Assembly: GCA_965268275.1 (NCBI GenBank)
Contig: OZ254168.1
Span: forward strand, 1,302,001 to 1,366,000
Length of the DNA: 64,000 bases
Direction of reading: 5' to 3'
Source of the DNA: AAA044-D11 sp965268275
GTDB taxonomy: Bacteria > Actinomycetota > Actinomycetes > Nanopelagicales > Nanopelagicaceae
A model generated the notes under the pieces. That model searched no databases and was not told the origin of the DNA. It saw only the letters and a program-made list of their open reading frames with translations. Shown here piece by piece: positions 25,245-33,994 of this stretch (position 1 is the first letter of the stretch; each line of letters opens with the position of its first letter). The position numbers and the translations under genes are program-made.

Positions 25245-25317
25245 GTCCCCATCGTCTAGAGGCCTAGGACATCGCCCTTTCACGGCGGTAACACGGGTTC
25301 GAACCCCGTTGGGGGCA
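25245..25317 (+). tRNA. tRNA-Glu (anticodon TTC)
   Basis: 73-nt cloverleaf. The acceptor stem is GTCCCCA/TGGGGGC, the anticodon stem TCGCC/GGCGG encloses loop CTTTCAC, and the T-arm is CGGGTTCGAACCCCG. CCA is not encoded. First of three closely spaced plus-strand tRNA genes. Confidence 0.95.
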
Positions 25318-25323
25318 CTAGGT

Positions 25324-25361
25324 AAGAAGGACTGTGAGAATTTATTCTTGCAATCTTTCTT
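25324..25361 (+). other. Long imperfect hairpin between tRNA-Glu and tRNA-Asp
   Basis: A 17-bp stem (25324-25340 with 25345-25361) closed by a TTTA loop contains several G-T wobbles and one mismatch. It begins 7 bases after tRNA-Glu. No T-run follows, so it may be a processing or stability element rather than a standard terminator. Confidence 0.4.
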
Positions 25362-25439
25362 ATACGAAAGCACGTCGAAGAACGTTTGTTGCCACGCAAG
25401 TGGGGATGAACAAACTAAAAGTTCTTAGATGTGTGGAAA

Positions 25440-25513
25440 GGCCCAGTAGCGCAGTTGGTTAGCGCGCCGCCCTGTCACGGCGGAGGTCGCGAGTTCAAGT
25501 CTCGTCTGGGTCG
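25440..25513 (+). tRNA. tRNA-Asp (anticodon GTC)
   Basis: 74-nt cloverleaf. The acceptor stem is GGCCCAG/CTGGGTC with one wobble, anticodon stem CCGCC/GGCGG encloses CTGTCAC, and the T-arm contains GAGTTCAAGTCTC. CCA is not encoded. Confidence 0.95.
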
Positions 25514-25515
25514 CT

Positions 25516-25546
25516 AGAAGAGAGTGTCCACACACTCTCTTCTTTT
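25516..25546 (+). terminator. Rho-independent terminator after tRNA-Asp
   Basis: A perfect 12-bp stem (25516-25527 with 25532-25543), loop CCAC, followed by TTT and an AT-rich stretch. It sits 2 bases past tRNA-Asp and ends that transcript before tRNA-Phe. Confidence 0.85.
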
Positions 25547-25577
25547 ATTAATAAAAGTTTTTTAAGAATTTAATATT

Positions 25578-25651
25578 GGCTCGGTAGCTCAGTTGGTACG
25601 AGCGCGCGACTGAAAATCGTGAGGTCGACAGTTCGATCCTGTCCCGAGCCA
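25578..25651 (+). tRNA. tRNA-Phe (anticodon GAA)
   Basis: 74-nt cloverleaf. The acceptor stem is GGCTCGG/CCGAGCC, D-arm GCTC/GAGC, anticodon loop CTGAAAA and T-arm ACAGTTCGATCCTGT. CCA is not encoded. Because a terminator precedes it, it should have its own promoter in 25547-25577. Confidence 0.95.
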
Positions 25652-25681
25652 CTTTTGATTTTTGTTAAATGATTACTCTGG

Positions 25682-26719
25682 TTAAGCGTCTTTGGATTGA
25701 AAGAACTTTATAAACAAGACAGCCCAGACAAGTGCCGCGACTGCCACGATAATTTGTTCTAGACCTTGCGATGTTCTTGGAATTGCGATTGCGCAGAGCG
25801 CGAAGAAAGCTGAAAGTCCCCACAGTGAAAATGCTGCGGTGCGACGAGATAAACCACCACGGATTAGGCGATGAGATAAATGATCGTGGCCACCTTGGAA
25901 TGGTGAGATGCCGCGTTTGATTCTTGAGATAACTGCAACTGATGTGTCAAGAATTGGGACTGCAAGAAGTAGGACTGGTGTGGCAAGTGATGTCCACATA
26001 ACTTCGGTATCTGGTTGAAGACGAATTGTGAGGGTTGCAATTAGAACTCCAAGAAAGAGCGCACCGGCATCGCCCATATAGATACGGGCTGGGCTTTTGT
26101 TCCAGAGTAGAAAACCAATTGTTGCGCCGGCTGTGACCGCAGAAAGTGCGGCGATAATAAATTGTTGGCCTTGAAAACCAAGCACGAATAACGCGCTAGA
26201 AGTGACTGCGACTGTGCCGGCAGCGCCACCATCGAGATTGTCGAAAAAGTTGATTGAGTTGCAGATACCAACAACCCAGATTGAAGTGATGAAAGCGTCA
26301 AGAATTGTTGATTCGGTAGGCGTGCCAACAGTGTTTTGAGAAATCAAAATCCAGGCAGTGAACAAACCGGCTGCACTTTGGATTGCCAATCGTGGTGCTG
26401 GGCGAAGATTTCGCATGTCATCCCAGAGCCCGATGCCACCCAGAACAATTGCTGGAGCAAGAACGGAAGTCATCAGAAGATAATTTTTGGCAGTAAAGCC
26501 ATCAACAATCGCTACGCCATAAGAAACAAGAACTACCCCGACAATTATCGCTACGCCGCCAAGATATGGGACTGGCTCTTTATGGGTTTTATGTGCCGAA
26601 TTTGGAGTGTCGTAAATTTTATTTGTGATCGCAATTTTTCGCATAGCTGGGGTAAGAAATCCGACAACAACAAAGGTTGAAACAAACAGCAAGAAATACT
26701 GAAAATCGGATATCTCCAT
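25682..26719 (-). CDS. WecA/TagO-type undecaprenyl-phosphate sugar-1-phosphate transferase
   Basis: Polytopic membrane enzyme (345 aa, about ten helices) that loads the first sugar phosphate, usually GlcNAc-1-P, onto undecaprenyl phosphate. Diagnostic motifs are GGIGLWDDMRNL, NFFDNLDGGAAG (catalytic Asp region), RIYMGDAGALFLG and the His motif GGHDHLSHRLI. It is a WecA-type rather than MraY-type protein because of the DNLDG and HDHLSHRL forms. It closes the purine-array operon, 22 bp after the DUF5302 gene. It is a candidate for priming the glycan made by the genes at 1-17 kb, although 8 kb separates them. Confidence 0.88.
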   Translation of the reverse strand: MEISDFQYFLLFVSTFVVVGFLTPAMRKIAITNKIYDTPNSAHKTHKEPVPYLGGVAIIVGVVLVSYGVAIVDGFTAKNYLLMTSVLAPAIVLGGIGLWDDMRNLRPAPRLAIQSAAGLFTAWILISQNTVGTPTESTILDAFITSIWVVGICNSINFFDNLDGGAAGTVAVTSSALFVLGFQGQQFIIAALSAVTAGATIGFLLWNKSPARIYMGDAGALFLGVLIATLTIRLQPDTEVMWTSLATPVLLLAVPILDTSVAVISRIKRGISPFQGGHDHLSHRLIRGGLSRRTAAFSLWGLSAFFALCAIAIPRTSQGLEQIIVAVAALVWAVLFIKFFQSKDA

Positions 26720-26741
26720 TTGTTTAGGTTTTAGTTTCTAA

Positions 26742-26957
26742 TTAACCAGCAGAACCTGATGGGCCAGATTTACGGCGGAACATCTTTGGTGCATTTGCAC
26801 CGGCTGCGGCGTTAACTTTTGAACCAGACGCTGGTCCACCTTTGACGCCACTGTTGTTCTTGCCTTGCTTCTTGGCGAGCGCCTCTAGCATCTTTGCCTT
26901 TGCAGCTGCTTGGGCATCTGCTTTGGCTTGATCTTTTGAATTATCTGATCCGCTCAT
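26742..26957 (-). CDS. DUF5302 family small protein
   Basis: 71 aa, highly charged and low in complexity. An Ala/Lys/Gln-rich N-terminal helix (KADAQAAAKAKMLEALAKK) is followed by a Gly/Ser/Asn-rich middle and a conserved-looking basic end (KMFRRKSGPSGSAG), the pattern I associate with actinobacterial DUF5302. Its ATG overlaps the bldC stop by ATGA. Function unknown. There is no signal peptide or membrane segment, and the composition suggests a nucleic-acid or ribosome-associated disordered protein, which is inference. Confidence 0.75.
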   Translation of the reverse strand: MSGSDNSKDQAKADAQAAAKAKMLEALAKKQGKNNSGVKGGPASGSKVNAAAGANAPKMFRRKSGPSGSAG

Positions 26958-27178
26958 TTGGTTGGTGCTTCTTTCTCTTGTTTCTCTGGTTTAGCTTTTG
27001 TTGTGTAACTTGCTAGAAGTAATTTTACTTCTGATTCTTTATAACGATAGTGGCGACCTGCGGTTTTGATGATTGTAAGTTTGCCTTCAGTGGCCCAGCG
27101 GTTGATGGTCTTTGGGCCGACTCGAAAAAGTTTTGCGACCTCTGCTGCGGTCAATAGAACTTCTTGTTCGCCAATCAT
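26954..27178 (-). CDS. bldC: BldC-like MerR-family DNA-binding regulator
   Basis: 74 aa, a single winged helix-turn-helix without an effector domain. LLTAAEVAKLFRVGPKTINRWATEGKLTI.. covers the recognition helices (residues 8-36), and TAGRHYRYKESEVKLLL forms the wing. In Streptomyces BldC binds direct repeats cooperatively and holds cells in vegetative growth. In small-genome relatives its targets are unknown. The gene sits inside the purM-to-wecA gene run. The position near purM/purF and DUF3073 resembles the Streptomyces order as I recall it. Confidence 0.88.
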   Translation of the reverse strand: MIGEQEVLLTAAEVAKLFRVGPKTINRWATEGKLTIIKTAGRHYRYKESEVKLLLASYTTKAKPEKQEKEAPTK

Positions 27179-27196
27179 TTGGCAATCCTAACTCAA

Positions 27197-28015
27197 TCAA
27201 GTTGCGGCTTCGAAGGCTGAAACCTTGCGCCACCTTGATATTAGGCGCTCATAACCGGATCCAGCTTTTGCACCATCGCCGGTAGATAGGCCAGCAAGTG
27301 ATAATTGAATATCTTCGATTGATGTGTCGGCCTCTAAGCCGGCTTCGCCTTCTTCAATCAAGATTTTTTCTAGGTAACCAGCAAGGCCGCCGTAATCAAC
27401 TTCGACAATTGATTCGGCATGGAAGAGCGACATCCATTCAAGTAGATCTGCAATCTCTTCTTCGATTGGGCCGTGGCCAAATGCGGAGACAACTGATTCG
27501 TGAGTAAACATGCAACGCGCTTTGGTATTTGCGATTGTGGTGCGCATGATTGTGAAGGGGCCATCATCATTTTGGCCGCGCATGCGATCTTCGGGAACAA
27601 AGAGTGAGAACCAACGTGGTGGGACCATCCAAGTTTCAGAGATGATGTGCGGGACTTTATCTTCAAGGTTTTCAGAATTTGCGTTGATTGCTTCTTCGAT
27701 GTTGTCTGGGATAAAAAATTTTGAAACTGGAAGTGGGACCGAATCTTTGAATTTATCTAGTGCGGCCCAAACGCGTGCTGCGGTTGACCATGGGCAGACA
27801 TAACGTTTGCCTTCCCATTCCAGAATGTGTGCACCATCTGGGCGAAGTGCTGGTGGTTCGGTAATTATTGTGCGAGCAAGTGCGCGAGATTGTTCATCGC
27901 GTGAAGTTGTTGCAGAAATTGGAATTGCTTGCCAGCGAAGTGCTTCGGCAGGAGAAAACGCGGTGATTGGTTCGTAGATGCGAAGTGATGCGACGTACGG
28001 CGTTGGTCTACGCAC
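27197..28015 (-). CDS. Conserved actinobacterial protein of unknown function
   Basis: 272 aa and apparently cytoplasmic. The GTG start at 28015 overlaps the DUF3073 stop by 8 bases, implying coupled translation. Noticeable segments are YVASLRIYEPITAFSPAEAL at the N-terminus, HILEWEGKRYVCPWSTAARV, MVPPRWFSLFVPEDR and an acidic C-terminal third (IEEEIADLLEWMSLFHAES, then YGGLAGYLEKILIEEGE). I do not recognise a catalytic motif. The conserved-looking aromatic segments and linkage with bldC suggest a core actinobacterial function, but none can be named. Confidence 0.7.
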   Translation of the reverse strand: MRRPTPYVASLRIYEPITAFSPAEALRWQAIPISATTSRDEQSRALARTIITEPPALRPDGAHILEWEGKRYVCPWSTAARVWAALDKFKDSVPLPVSKFFIPDNIEEAINANSENLEDKVPHIISETWMVPPRWFSLFVPEDRMRGQNDDGPFTIMRTTIANTKARCMFTHESVVSAFGHGPIEEEIADLLEWMSLFHAESIVEVDYGGLAGYLEKILIEEGEAGLEADTSIEDIQLSLAGLSTGDGAKAGSGYERLISRWRKVSAFEAAT

Positions 28016-28184
28016 GCGCTATGTAGTTGCCCTCGGCATAAGGATCGTCATCGTTTTCGTTTTCGACTTTTGTTGTTTCGCCGTGGAGCTCTTTTGATAA
28101 ACGCTCTAAGTCCATTTCGGTATTTGAATATTTCAAATCGCGTGCGACTCGTGTTGCTTTTGCTTTTTGTCGGCCTCGCCCCAT
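28008..28184 (-). CDS. DUF3073 family protein
   Basis: 58 aa, starting MGRGRQKAKATRVARDLKY and ending in an acidic tail (ENENDDDPYAEGNYIARA). The basic head plus NTEMDLERLSKELHG is characteristic of DUF3073, found throughout Actinobacteria next to purM. The ATG follows a strong GAAGGAGG ribosome site at 8-base spacing. It follows purM by 52 bp. Function is unknown. The charge layout suggests RNA or protein binding, but that is only inference. Confidence 0.88.
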   Translation of the reverse strand: MGRGRQKAKATRVARDLKYSNTEMDLERLSKELHGETTKVENENDDDPYAEGNYIARA

Positions 28185-28236
28185 GCGCGTGACCTCCTTC
28201 TCGCTTTATAAGTTATGAGTTCTTCAGACCCGAAGG

Positions 28237-29307
28237 TTATCGCGTGGCGAAGCTGGCTTCCAACGCAGATTCGCCATTTTGAGCCTGGCTTACTGTGAGA
28301 TTTGTCTGAATCTGGCCGGCAACCCAGGCTTTCATTCCACGTGCGGCCAAGCTTCGGATAGTCAGGTCCGCGGCTTCGGGCGCAACGATGGCGGCCATGC
28401 CGATGCCACAGTTCCAGGTGCGTTCCATGTCGGCTTGTGGGACGCCACCGATTTGGGCCAGGTAGGCCATCTCGATTGGCAGAGCCCAAGTCGATCTGTC
28501 GTAAACCGCTTTTAATCCGGGTGGAATAACACGGGCAGTGTTGTCGGCGATACCGCCGCCGGTGATGTGAGTGAAGGCGTGCAAGTTTTCTTTTAGTCCT
28601 TTTATTAGTGCAAGGCAATCTAGTGAATAAATTTCGGTTGGGGTAAGTAGAACTTCGCCGAGGGTTTTTGTGAAATCTTGTGGGGTGGCATCTAATTTTA
28701 GATTTTTGGTTTTGAGAATGTGGCGAACGAGTGAAAAACCATTTGCGTGGATGCCACTTGCTGGCATTGCGATAATGACATCGCCGGCTTTTATTTTTTC
28801 GGCGCCCAGAAGATTTTCAAAGTCAACTGCGCCGGTTGCGGCGCCTGCGATATCAAATTCATCTTCGGCTAGAAGACCTGGGTGCTCGGCAGTTTCGCCG
28901 CCAACAAGTGCGGTGCCAGCTTTGGCACAACCACTTGCGATACCAGAAACAATTTGGGCGATACGTTCTGGGAAAACTTTTCCGACCGCAATGTAATCGG
29001 TCATGAAAAGTGGTTCGGCCCCGCAGACAACTAGATCATCAACAACCATTGCGACCAGATCTTCACCGATGGTGTCGTATTTTCCAAGTAATCTTGCGAT
29101 TTCAGTTTTGGTGCCGACGCCATCTGTTGATGTTGCAAGAAGTGGGCGATTGAATTTTTTTAGGGCACTTGCATCAAAGAGGCCGGCAAAACCGCCGATA
29201 TCGCCGACAACTTCGGGGCGACGAGCTTTCTTGAGATGTTCTTTCATTAATTGCACGGCTAGGTCGCCGGCATCAATATCTACTCCTGCTTGGCTGTATG
29301 TGCTCAT
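28237..29307 (-). CDS. purM: Phosphoribosylformylglycinamidine cyclo-ligase (AIR synthetase)
   Basis: Closes FGAM to AIR with ATP, step five of purine synthesis. Family motifs include YSQAGVDIDAGD near the N-terminus, GGFAGLFD, TDGVGTKTEIA, DDLVVCGAEPLFMTDYIAVG and VGGETAEHPGL. IPASGIHANGFSLVR-like (here MPASGIHANGFSLVR) and THITGGGIADN follow. Length is 356 aa, as usual. Its ATG shares a base with the purF stop (TAATG), so the pair is coupled. Confidence 0.96.
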   Translation of the reverse strand: MSTYSQAGVDIDAGDLAVQLMKEHLKKARRPEVVGDIGGFAGLFDASALKKFNRPLLATSTDGVGTKTEIARLLGKYDTIGEDLVAMVVDDLVVCGAEPLFMTDYIAVGKVFPERIAQIVSGIASGCAKAGTALVGGETAEHPGLLAEDEFDIAGAATGAVDFENLLGAEKIKAGDVIIAMPASGIHANGFSLVRHILKTKNLKLDATPQDFTKTLGEVLLTPTEIYSLDCLALIKGLKENLHAFTHITGGGIADNTARVIPPGLKAVYDRSTWALPIEMAYLAQIGGVPQADMERTWNCGIGMAAIVAPEAADLTIRSLAARGMKAWVAGQIQTNLTVSQAQNGESALEASFATR

Positions 29308-30779
29308 TATTCGTAGCGATTCACAACTTCAAGTAAATTTTTGCCGGCAGATAGATCGGCTGGGATTTGAATTGGATAGTTGCCGGTGAAACAGGCGTTA
29401 CATAATTTATCTTCGGCAATTGTGGTTGCGGCGACTAGGCCTTCCATCGAAACGTAACCAAGTGAATCGGCGCCGATAGATCTGCGGATTTCTTCGGTTT
29501 CAAGGCCTGCGGCAATGAGTTCGGCGCGGGATGCGAAATCGATACCGTAATAGCAAGGCCATTTCACTGGGGGTGAAGATATCCGGACGTGGATTTCGAG
29601 CGCACCAGCTTCGCGCAACATGCGGACAAGTGCGCGTTGGGTATTGCCGCGAACAATTGAATCATCGACAACAACGATTCGTTTGCCTTCAATAATTTCG
29701 CGAAGTGGATTTAATTTTAAGCGGATACCAAGTTGGCGAATTGTCTGGCTTGGTTGGATAAATGTGCGACCAACATAAGAATTTTTAACAAGGCCCATTC
29801 CGTAAGGAATGCCAGATGCTTTTGCATAACCAATTGCTGCTGGTGTTCCGGATTCGGGAACCGGGATAACCAGATCGGCATTTGCTGGATGTTCTTTGGC
29901 AAGTTGTTCGCCGACTGCAACACGTGTTGCATGAACATTGCGGCCGGAAATTGATGTGTCAGGGCGTGCAAGATAAACATATTCGAAGATGCAACCCTTT
30001 GGTTCTGGTGTTGCCCAGTGATGAGAGCGCAGACCATTTTGATCGATTGCAATAAATTCGCCAGGTTCAACTTCGCGAACAAAAGAGGCGCCGACGATGT
30101 CGAGCGCTGCAGATTCGGATGCGACAACCCAACCATGTTCTAGTTTGCCGATAACAAGTGGGCGCACGCCGTGCAGATCGCGGGCGGCATACAAAGTGTG
30201 TTCGTCCATAAAGACAAGAGAGAAAGCGCCTTTAAGTTGGGGCAGAACTTCGAGCGCTGAAGATTCGAAATTCTTGCCATCTTGGGCTGCGATAAGCGCC
30301 GTCATGATTTCGGTATCTGTTGTTGCGTTTAAACCATCATCGCTGTTTGTGCCAATAATTTTTGTAAGTTTTTCGGCGAGGTCGCCGGTGTTAGTTAGAT
30401 TGCCGTTGTGAGCAAGTGCCAAGGTGCCGTGATTGGTTGCGCGCAGTGTTGGTTGGGCATTGTTCCAAGTTGAAGAACCAGTTGTGCTGTAGCGGCAGTG
30501 GCCGATTGCAAGATTGCCGGTAAGTGTTGCAAGATCACTTTCAGTAAATACTTGTGATACCAGACCCATATCTTTGTAAACAAAGATTCGCTCGCCATCA
30601 CTTGTTGCGATGCCGGCGGATTCTTGGCCGCGATGTTGCAGCGCATAGAGCCCGTAAAACGTTAGCTTTGCGACTTCTTCGCCGGGGGCCCAAACACCGA
30701 AGACTCCGCATTCATCTTGCGGCAGATATTCGCCATCGTAAAGCTCGAAAGTTAATTTTCCATCAGGACGGCGGGCCAT
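29307..30779 (-). CDS. purF: Amidophosphoribosyltransferase
   Basis: Commits PRPP and glutamine to purine synthesis, giving phosphoribosylamine. An N-terminal propeptide of about 23 residues precedes the nucleophile Cys in DECGVFGVW, so processing is expected as in B. subtilis PurF. The glutaminase domain continues with LQHRGQESAGIATSDG. The phosphoribosyltransferase loop is VVVDDSIVRGNTQRALVRML, near residue 365. The C-terminal CNACFTGNYPI and the Cys in the middle region may coordinate a 4Fe-4S cluster as in Gram-positive enzymes. Length is 490 aa. Confidence 0.96.
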   Translation of the reverse strand: MARRPDGKLTFELYDGEYLPQDECGVFGVWAPGEEVAKLTFYGLYALQHRGQESAGIATSDGERIFVYKDMGLVSQVFTESDLATLTGNLAIGHCRYSTTGSSTWNNAQPTLRATNHGTLALAHNGNLTNTGDLAEKLTKIIGTNSDDGLNATTDTEIMTALIAAQDGKNFESSALEVLPQLKGAFSLVFMDEHTLYAARDLHGVRPLVIGKLEHGWVVASESAALDIVGASFVREVEPGEFIAIDQNGLRSHHWATPEPKGCIFEYVYLARPDTSISGRNVHATRVAVGEQLAKEHPANADLVIPVPESGTPAAIGYAKASGIPYGMGLVKNSYVGRTFIQPSQTIRQLGIRLKLNPLREIIEGKRIVVVDDSIVRGNTQRALVRMLREAGALEIHVRISSPPVKWPCYYGIDFASRAELIAAGLETEEIRRSIGADSLGYVSMEGLVAATTIAEDKLCNACFTGNYPIQIPADLSAGKNLLEVVNRYE

Positions 30780-30788
30780 GGCGTAATC

Positions 30789-31088
30789 CTATTCCGCAGC
30801 CGCAAGTTGTTGGAATAGCGGAGATAGATCCGAGCGTTCGCCAGATGCACTGATGCGACCATCTGCGATTGCACTTTGCCAAGTAATTTTTCCGGCTGAA
30901 ATTTCGAAGAGAACTTCGGCGCTCATCTCGACAACGTTTGGTGGTGTGCCACGTGTGTGTTTTGGGCCTTCGATGCATTGGATAGCTGAATACGGTGGGA
31001 TACGAAGTTCGACGGCATGACCAGGTGCAAGTTTAGAAATCTTGGCAAGAATCTCTTTTACTTGGCTCATGATTTCGGGATCTCGCAT
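30789..31088 (-). CDS. SCP2-like (sterol carrier family) small protein
   Basis: 99 aa beginning MRDPEIMSQVKEILAK, with VELRIPPYSAIQCIEG, HTRGTPPNVVEMSAEVLFEI and WQSAIADGRISASGERSDL. That looks like the single alpha/beta SCP2-type fold of actinobacterial proteins located beside purF. It lies 3 bp after purL and 9 bp before purF, firmly inside the purine operon. The TPPNVVE segment is the most conserved-looking part. A lipid-binding role is implied by the fold, but why it is tied to purine synthesis is unknown. Confidence 0.78.
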   Translation of the reverse strand: MRDPEIMSQVKEILAKISKLAPGHAVELRIPPYSAIQCIEGPKHTRGTPPNVVEMSAEVLFEISAGKITWQSAIADGRISASGERSDLSPLFQQLAAAE

Positions 31089-31091
31089 CGG

Positions 31092-33317
31092 TTATCCAAA
31101 TAACTTCGGGAAAGTTTCGGTGTGAGCTTTTGAAAGTTCTTCAATAGAAATAACTGTTTGGTTGATTTCTAGATCGGTGCCACCAGTTGTGCCGATTTTG
31201 TAGATTGGAATTTGGTATTTGCCGGCTAGGTTAACGATTTCATTTGTGGCGCTATCTTTAATTGAAACCAGGACACGACCAGGGGTTTCGCTGAAAAGTG
31301 CAATTGCAACATCGTTTAATTCGATTCGGGCACCGATTTTATTTTTTAGAACAGATTCGACGACTGTTGCAGCCAAGCCACCATTTGAAACATCGTGTGC
31401 TGATTCAAAAATTGGTTGACCATCAAGTAAGAAATTAACTAGACGTTTCTCCATATCAAGATCTGCAGCTGGCGCGGCATTTCCGATTTCGCCATGTAGA
31501 TAGGCCCATTCGCTGCCAGATAAGTTGCCGTTGTATTTTCCGATTAAATAAAGATCAAGACCAGCGGTTGGAATTCCCATTGGTGTTCGCGCGCGAACAT
31601 CTTGGATAACACCAAGAACACCGATAACTGGTGTTGGCAAGATTGCGACTGCGCCAGTTTGGTTATAGAAGGAAACATTGCCACCAGTAATTGGTAGACC
31701 AAGTTCAAGTGCAGCATCGGCAAGGCCACGAACAGTTTCGGCGAATTGCCACATCACACCTGGATCTTCAGGTGAACCGAAGTTAAGGCAGTTGGTTACT
31801 GCAAGTGGTTTAGCGCCTGTAGTAGCTAGATTTCGGCAACTTTCGGCCAGTGCCAACTTTGCACCTTGGTATGGATCCAAATAAGACCAACGAGCATTTG
31901 CATCGGTTGAAACTGCAACACCAAGATGTGTTTGTTCATCGATACGGATTAAACCGGAATCTTCGGGTTGGGCAAGAACGGTATTGCCTTGAACATATTT
32001 ATCGTATTGAGAAGTAACCCAAGATTTATCTGCGATGTTTGGGCTGGCAATTAATTTTAGGACTGCAGCTTTAACTTCATCAGGGGCAGTTGGCAGCGGA
32101 ACCTCGAATTTTGACTTTGCAAGTTGGTCAACATAATCTGGTTTTTTGATTGGACGGTTGTAGACCGGACCATCGTGAGCAACTGTGCGAGGTGGAACAT
32201 CAACAATGAGTTCGCCATTGAAAGTTATGTGCAGGCGTTCGCCATCAGTGACTTCGCCGATCACTGTTGCGGTGACATCCCACTTTTTGCAGATGGCCAT
32301 AAAGTGCTTAATGTTTTCGGGCGCCACGATTGCGCACATGCGCTCTTGAGATTCGCTCATCAAGATTTCTTCTGGTGAAAGTGAAGGGTCGCGAAGTGGA
32401 ACTTTCTCTAAATTAATTTGCATGCCACCGCTGCCAGCAGATGCGAGTTCGCTGGTTGCACAAGAAAGTCCGGCGCCACCAAGATCTTGAATACCAACGA
32501 CTAAATCTGCTTTAAAGATTTCGAGACAGCATTCGATCAAGACTTTTTCGGCAAATGGATCGCCAACTTGAACTGCTGGTCGCTTAGTTGGTTTTGCATC
32601 ACTAAAAGTTTCGGATGCAAGAACTGAAACTCCACCAATGCCATCGCCGCCAGTCTTTGCACCAAAGAGAACAACAAGATTTCCGGTTCCGTGCGCTGTT
32701 GCAAGCTTGATATCTTCATGTTTCATGACGCCAACACATAAAGCATTTACAAGTGGATTTCCGGCATAAGTTTCATCAAAGACAATTTCGCCACCAATGT
32801 TTGGTAGTCCTAAACAATTTCCGTAACCACCGATACCAGCAACGATTCCTGGAAGTAAGCGACGAGTATCTGGTGCATCGGCAAGACCAAAGCGAAGTGG
32901 ATCCATAACTGCAATTGGGCGGGCGCCCATCGTCAAAATGTCGCGGACAATGCCACCAACACCGGTTGCGGCGCCTTGATAGGGCTCGATAAATGAGGGG
33001 TGGTTGTGGGATTCGATTTTAAAAGTAATTGCATAGTTTTGGCCGATATCTACAACACCAGCATTTTCACCGATACCAACAAGAAGCGCATCGGACTTAA
33101 CAGCTTTTTCACCAAATTGTTTTAAGTGAATCTTTGAAGATTTGTAAGAACAATGTTCGGACCACATAACTGAATACATCGCGAGCTCGCTTGAAGTTGG
33201 ACGGCGACCAAGAATTGTTTTGATGCGCGCGTATTCGTCTTCCTTTAAACCGAGTTCGGAAAAAGGTTGTTTGGTATCTGGATTTTGGGTTGCAGTTGTT
33301 ACGGTATCAAGGGCCAT
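31092..33317 (-). CDS. purL: Phosphoribosylformylglycinamidine synthase, large subunit
   Basis: The 741-aa short PurL, which works with separate PurQ (glutaminase) and PurS. Motifs include ELGLKEDEYARIKTILGR, SEHCSYKSSKIHLK and KIESHNHPSFIEPYQGAATG (catalytic His region). GVGGIVRDILTMGARPIAVM, QDLGGAGLSCATSELA and the C-terminal SAHDVSNGGLAATVVES complete the family pattern. It shares base 33317 with the purQ stop, and the order purS-purQ-purL matches the stoichiometric complex. ATP-dependent conversion of FGAR to FGAM. Confidence 0.97.
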   Translation of the reverse strand: MALDTVTTATQNPDTKQPFSELGLKEDEYARIKTILGRRPTSSELAMYSVMWSEHCSYKSSKIHLKQFGEKAVKSDALLVGIGENAGVVDIGQNYAITFKIESHNHPSFIEPYQGAATGVGGIVRDILTMGARPIAVMDPLRFGLADAPDTRRLLPGIVAGIGGYGNCLGLPNIGGEIVFDETYAGNPLVNALCVGVMKHEDIKLATAHGTGNLVVLFGAKTGGDGIGGVSVLASETFSDAKPTKRPAVQVGDPFAEKVLIECCLEIFKADLVVGIQDLGGAGLSCATSELASAGSGGMQINLEKVPLRDPSLSPEEILMSESQERMCAIVAPENIKHFMAICKKWDVTATVIGEVTDGERLHITFNGELIVDVPPRTVAHDGPVYNRPIKKPDYVDQLAKSKFEVPLPTAPDEVKAAVLKLIASPNIADKSWVTSQYDKYVQGNTVLAQPEDSGLIRIDEQTHLGVAVSTDANARWSYLDPYQGAKLALAESCRNLATTGAKPLAVTNCLNFGSPEDPGVMWQFAETVRGLADAALELGLPITGGNVSFYNQTGAVAILPTPVIGVLGVIQDVRARTPMGIPTAGLDLYLIGKYNGNLSGSEWAYLHGEIGNAAPAADLDMEKRLVNFLLDGQPIFESAHDVSNGGLAATVVESVLKNKIGARIELNDVAIALFSETPGRVLVSIKDSATNEIVNLAGKYQIPIYKIGTTGGTDLEINQTVISIEELSKAHTETFPKLFG

Positions 33318-33994
33318 TAGCGGCCTACCAATTGATGTAGAACTGATGTGAAAAATGTTAAGCCGTCGGTGCTTGGTCCAGTTAAAGATTCGATTGCATG
33401 TTCTGGATGTGGCATCAGACCAACAACATTGCCGCGTTCATTTGAGATACCAGCGATTAGATTGCGTGAACCATTTGGATCAAAATCAACATAGCGGGCG
33501 ATTACGCGGCCTTCGCTTTCGAGCATATTTAAAGTTTCATCATCGCATTGGAAAGAGCCTTCGCCATTCTTTAGTGGAATCAGAATCTCTTGATCTTGCT
33601 TGAAACCTGTAGTCCACATGGTCTTTGTGTTTTCGATTTTTAACTTTTGATCGCGACACAAGAAGTGCAGATTGCTGTTGCGGGTAAGTGCGCCCGGCAA
33701 TAAATGGGATTCGCATAGAACCTGAAAGCCGTTGCAAATACCGAGCACTGGAAAGCCGTGATCTGCGGCAGTAACAATTGAATTCATGATTGGGGCAAAG
33801 CGAGCAATCGCGCCGCAACGTAAATAATCTCCGTAAGAAAATCCACCAGGTAGAACAACTGCTTGAACTTCTTTTAAATCATCACTTGCATGGAAAAGTG
33901 GGACTGCGGTTCCGCCAGCCATTTCTACTGCGCGCGCAGCATCGCGATCATCGAGTGATCCCGGGAAGGTGACTACACCAATGCGAAATGACAT
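33317..33994 (-). CDS. purQ: Phosphoribosylformylglycinamidine synthase, glutaminase subunit
   Basis: Class I glutamine amidotransferase of 225 aa that supplies ammonia to PurL. It has RIGVVTFPGSLDDRDAARAV at the N-terminus, LPGGFSYGDYLRCGAIA, the nucleophile Cys in VLGICNGFQVLCE, and the His-Glu pair in GLMPHPEHAIE. Starts and stops overlap with purS and purL by single bases, so the three are tightly coupled. Confidence 0.97.
   Translation of the reverse strand: MSFRIGVVTFPGSLDDRDAARAVEMAGGTAVPLFHASDDLKEVQAVVLPGGFSYGDYLRCGAIARFAPIMNSIVTAADHGFPVLGICNGFQVLCESHLLPGALTRNSNLHFLCRDQKLKIENTKTMWTTGFKQDQEILIPLKNGEGSFQCDDETLNMLESEGRVIARYVDFDPNGSRNLIAGISNERGNVVGLMPHPEHAIESLTGPSTDGLTFFTSVLHQLVGR

Noticed and set aside
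28133..28618. 161-codon reading frame antisense or out of frame to purM and DUF3073
   Set aside because: Arg/His/Ser-rich translation without domain logic, overlapping two well-supported genes. A shadow frame.
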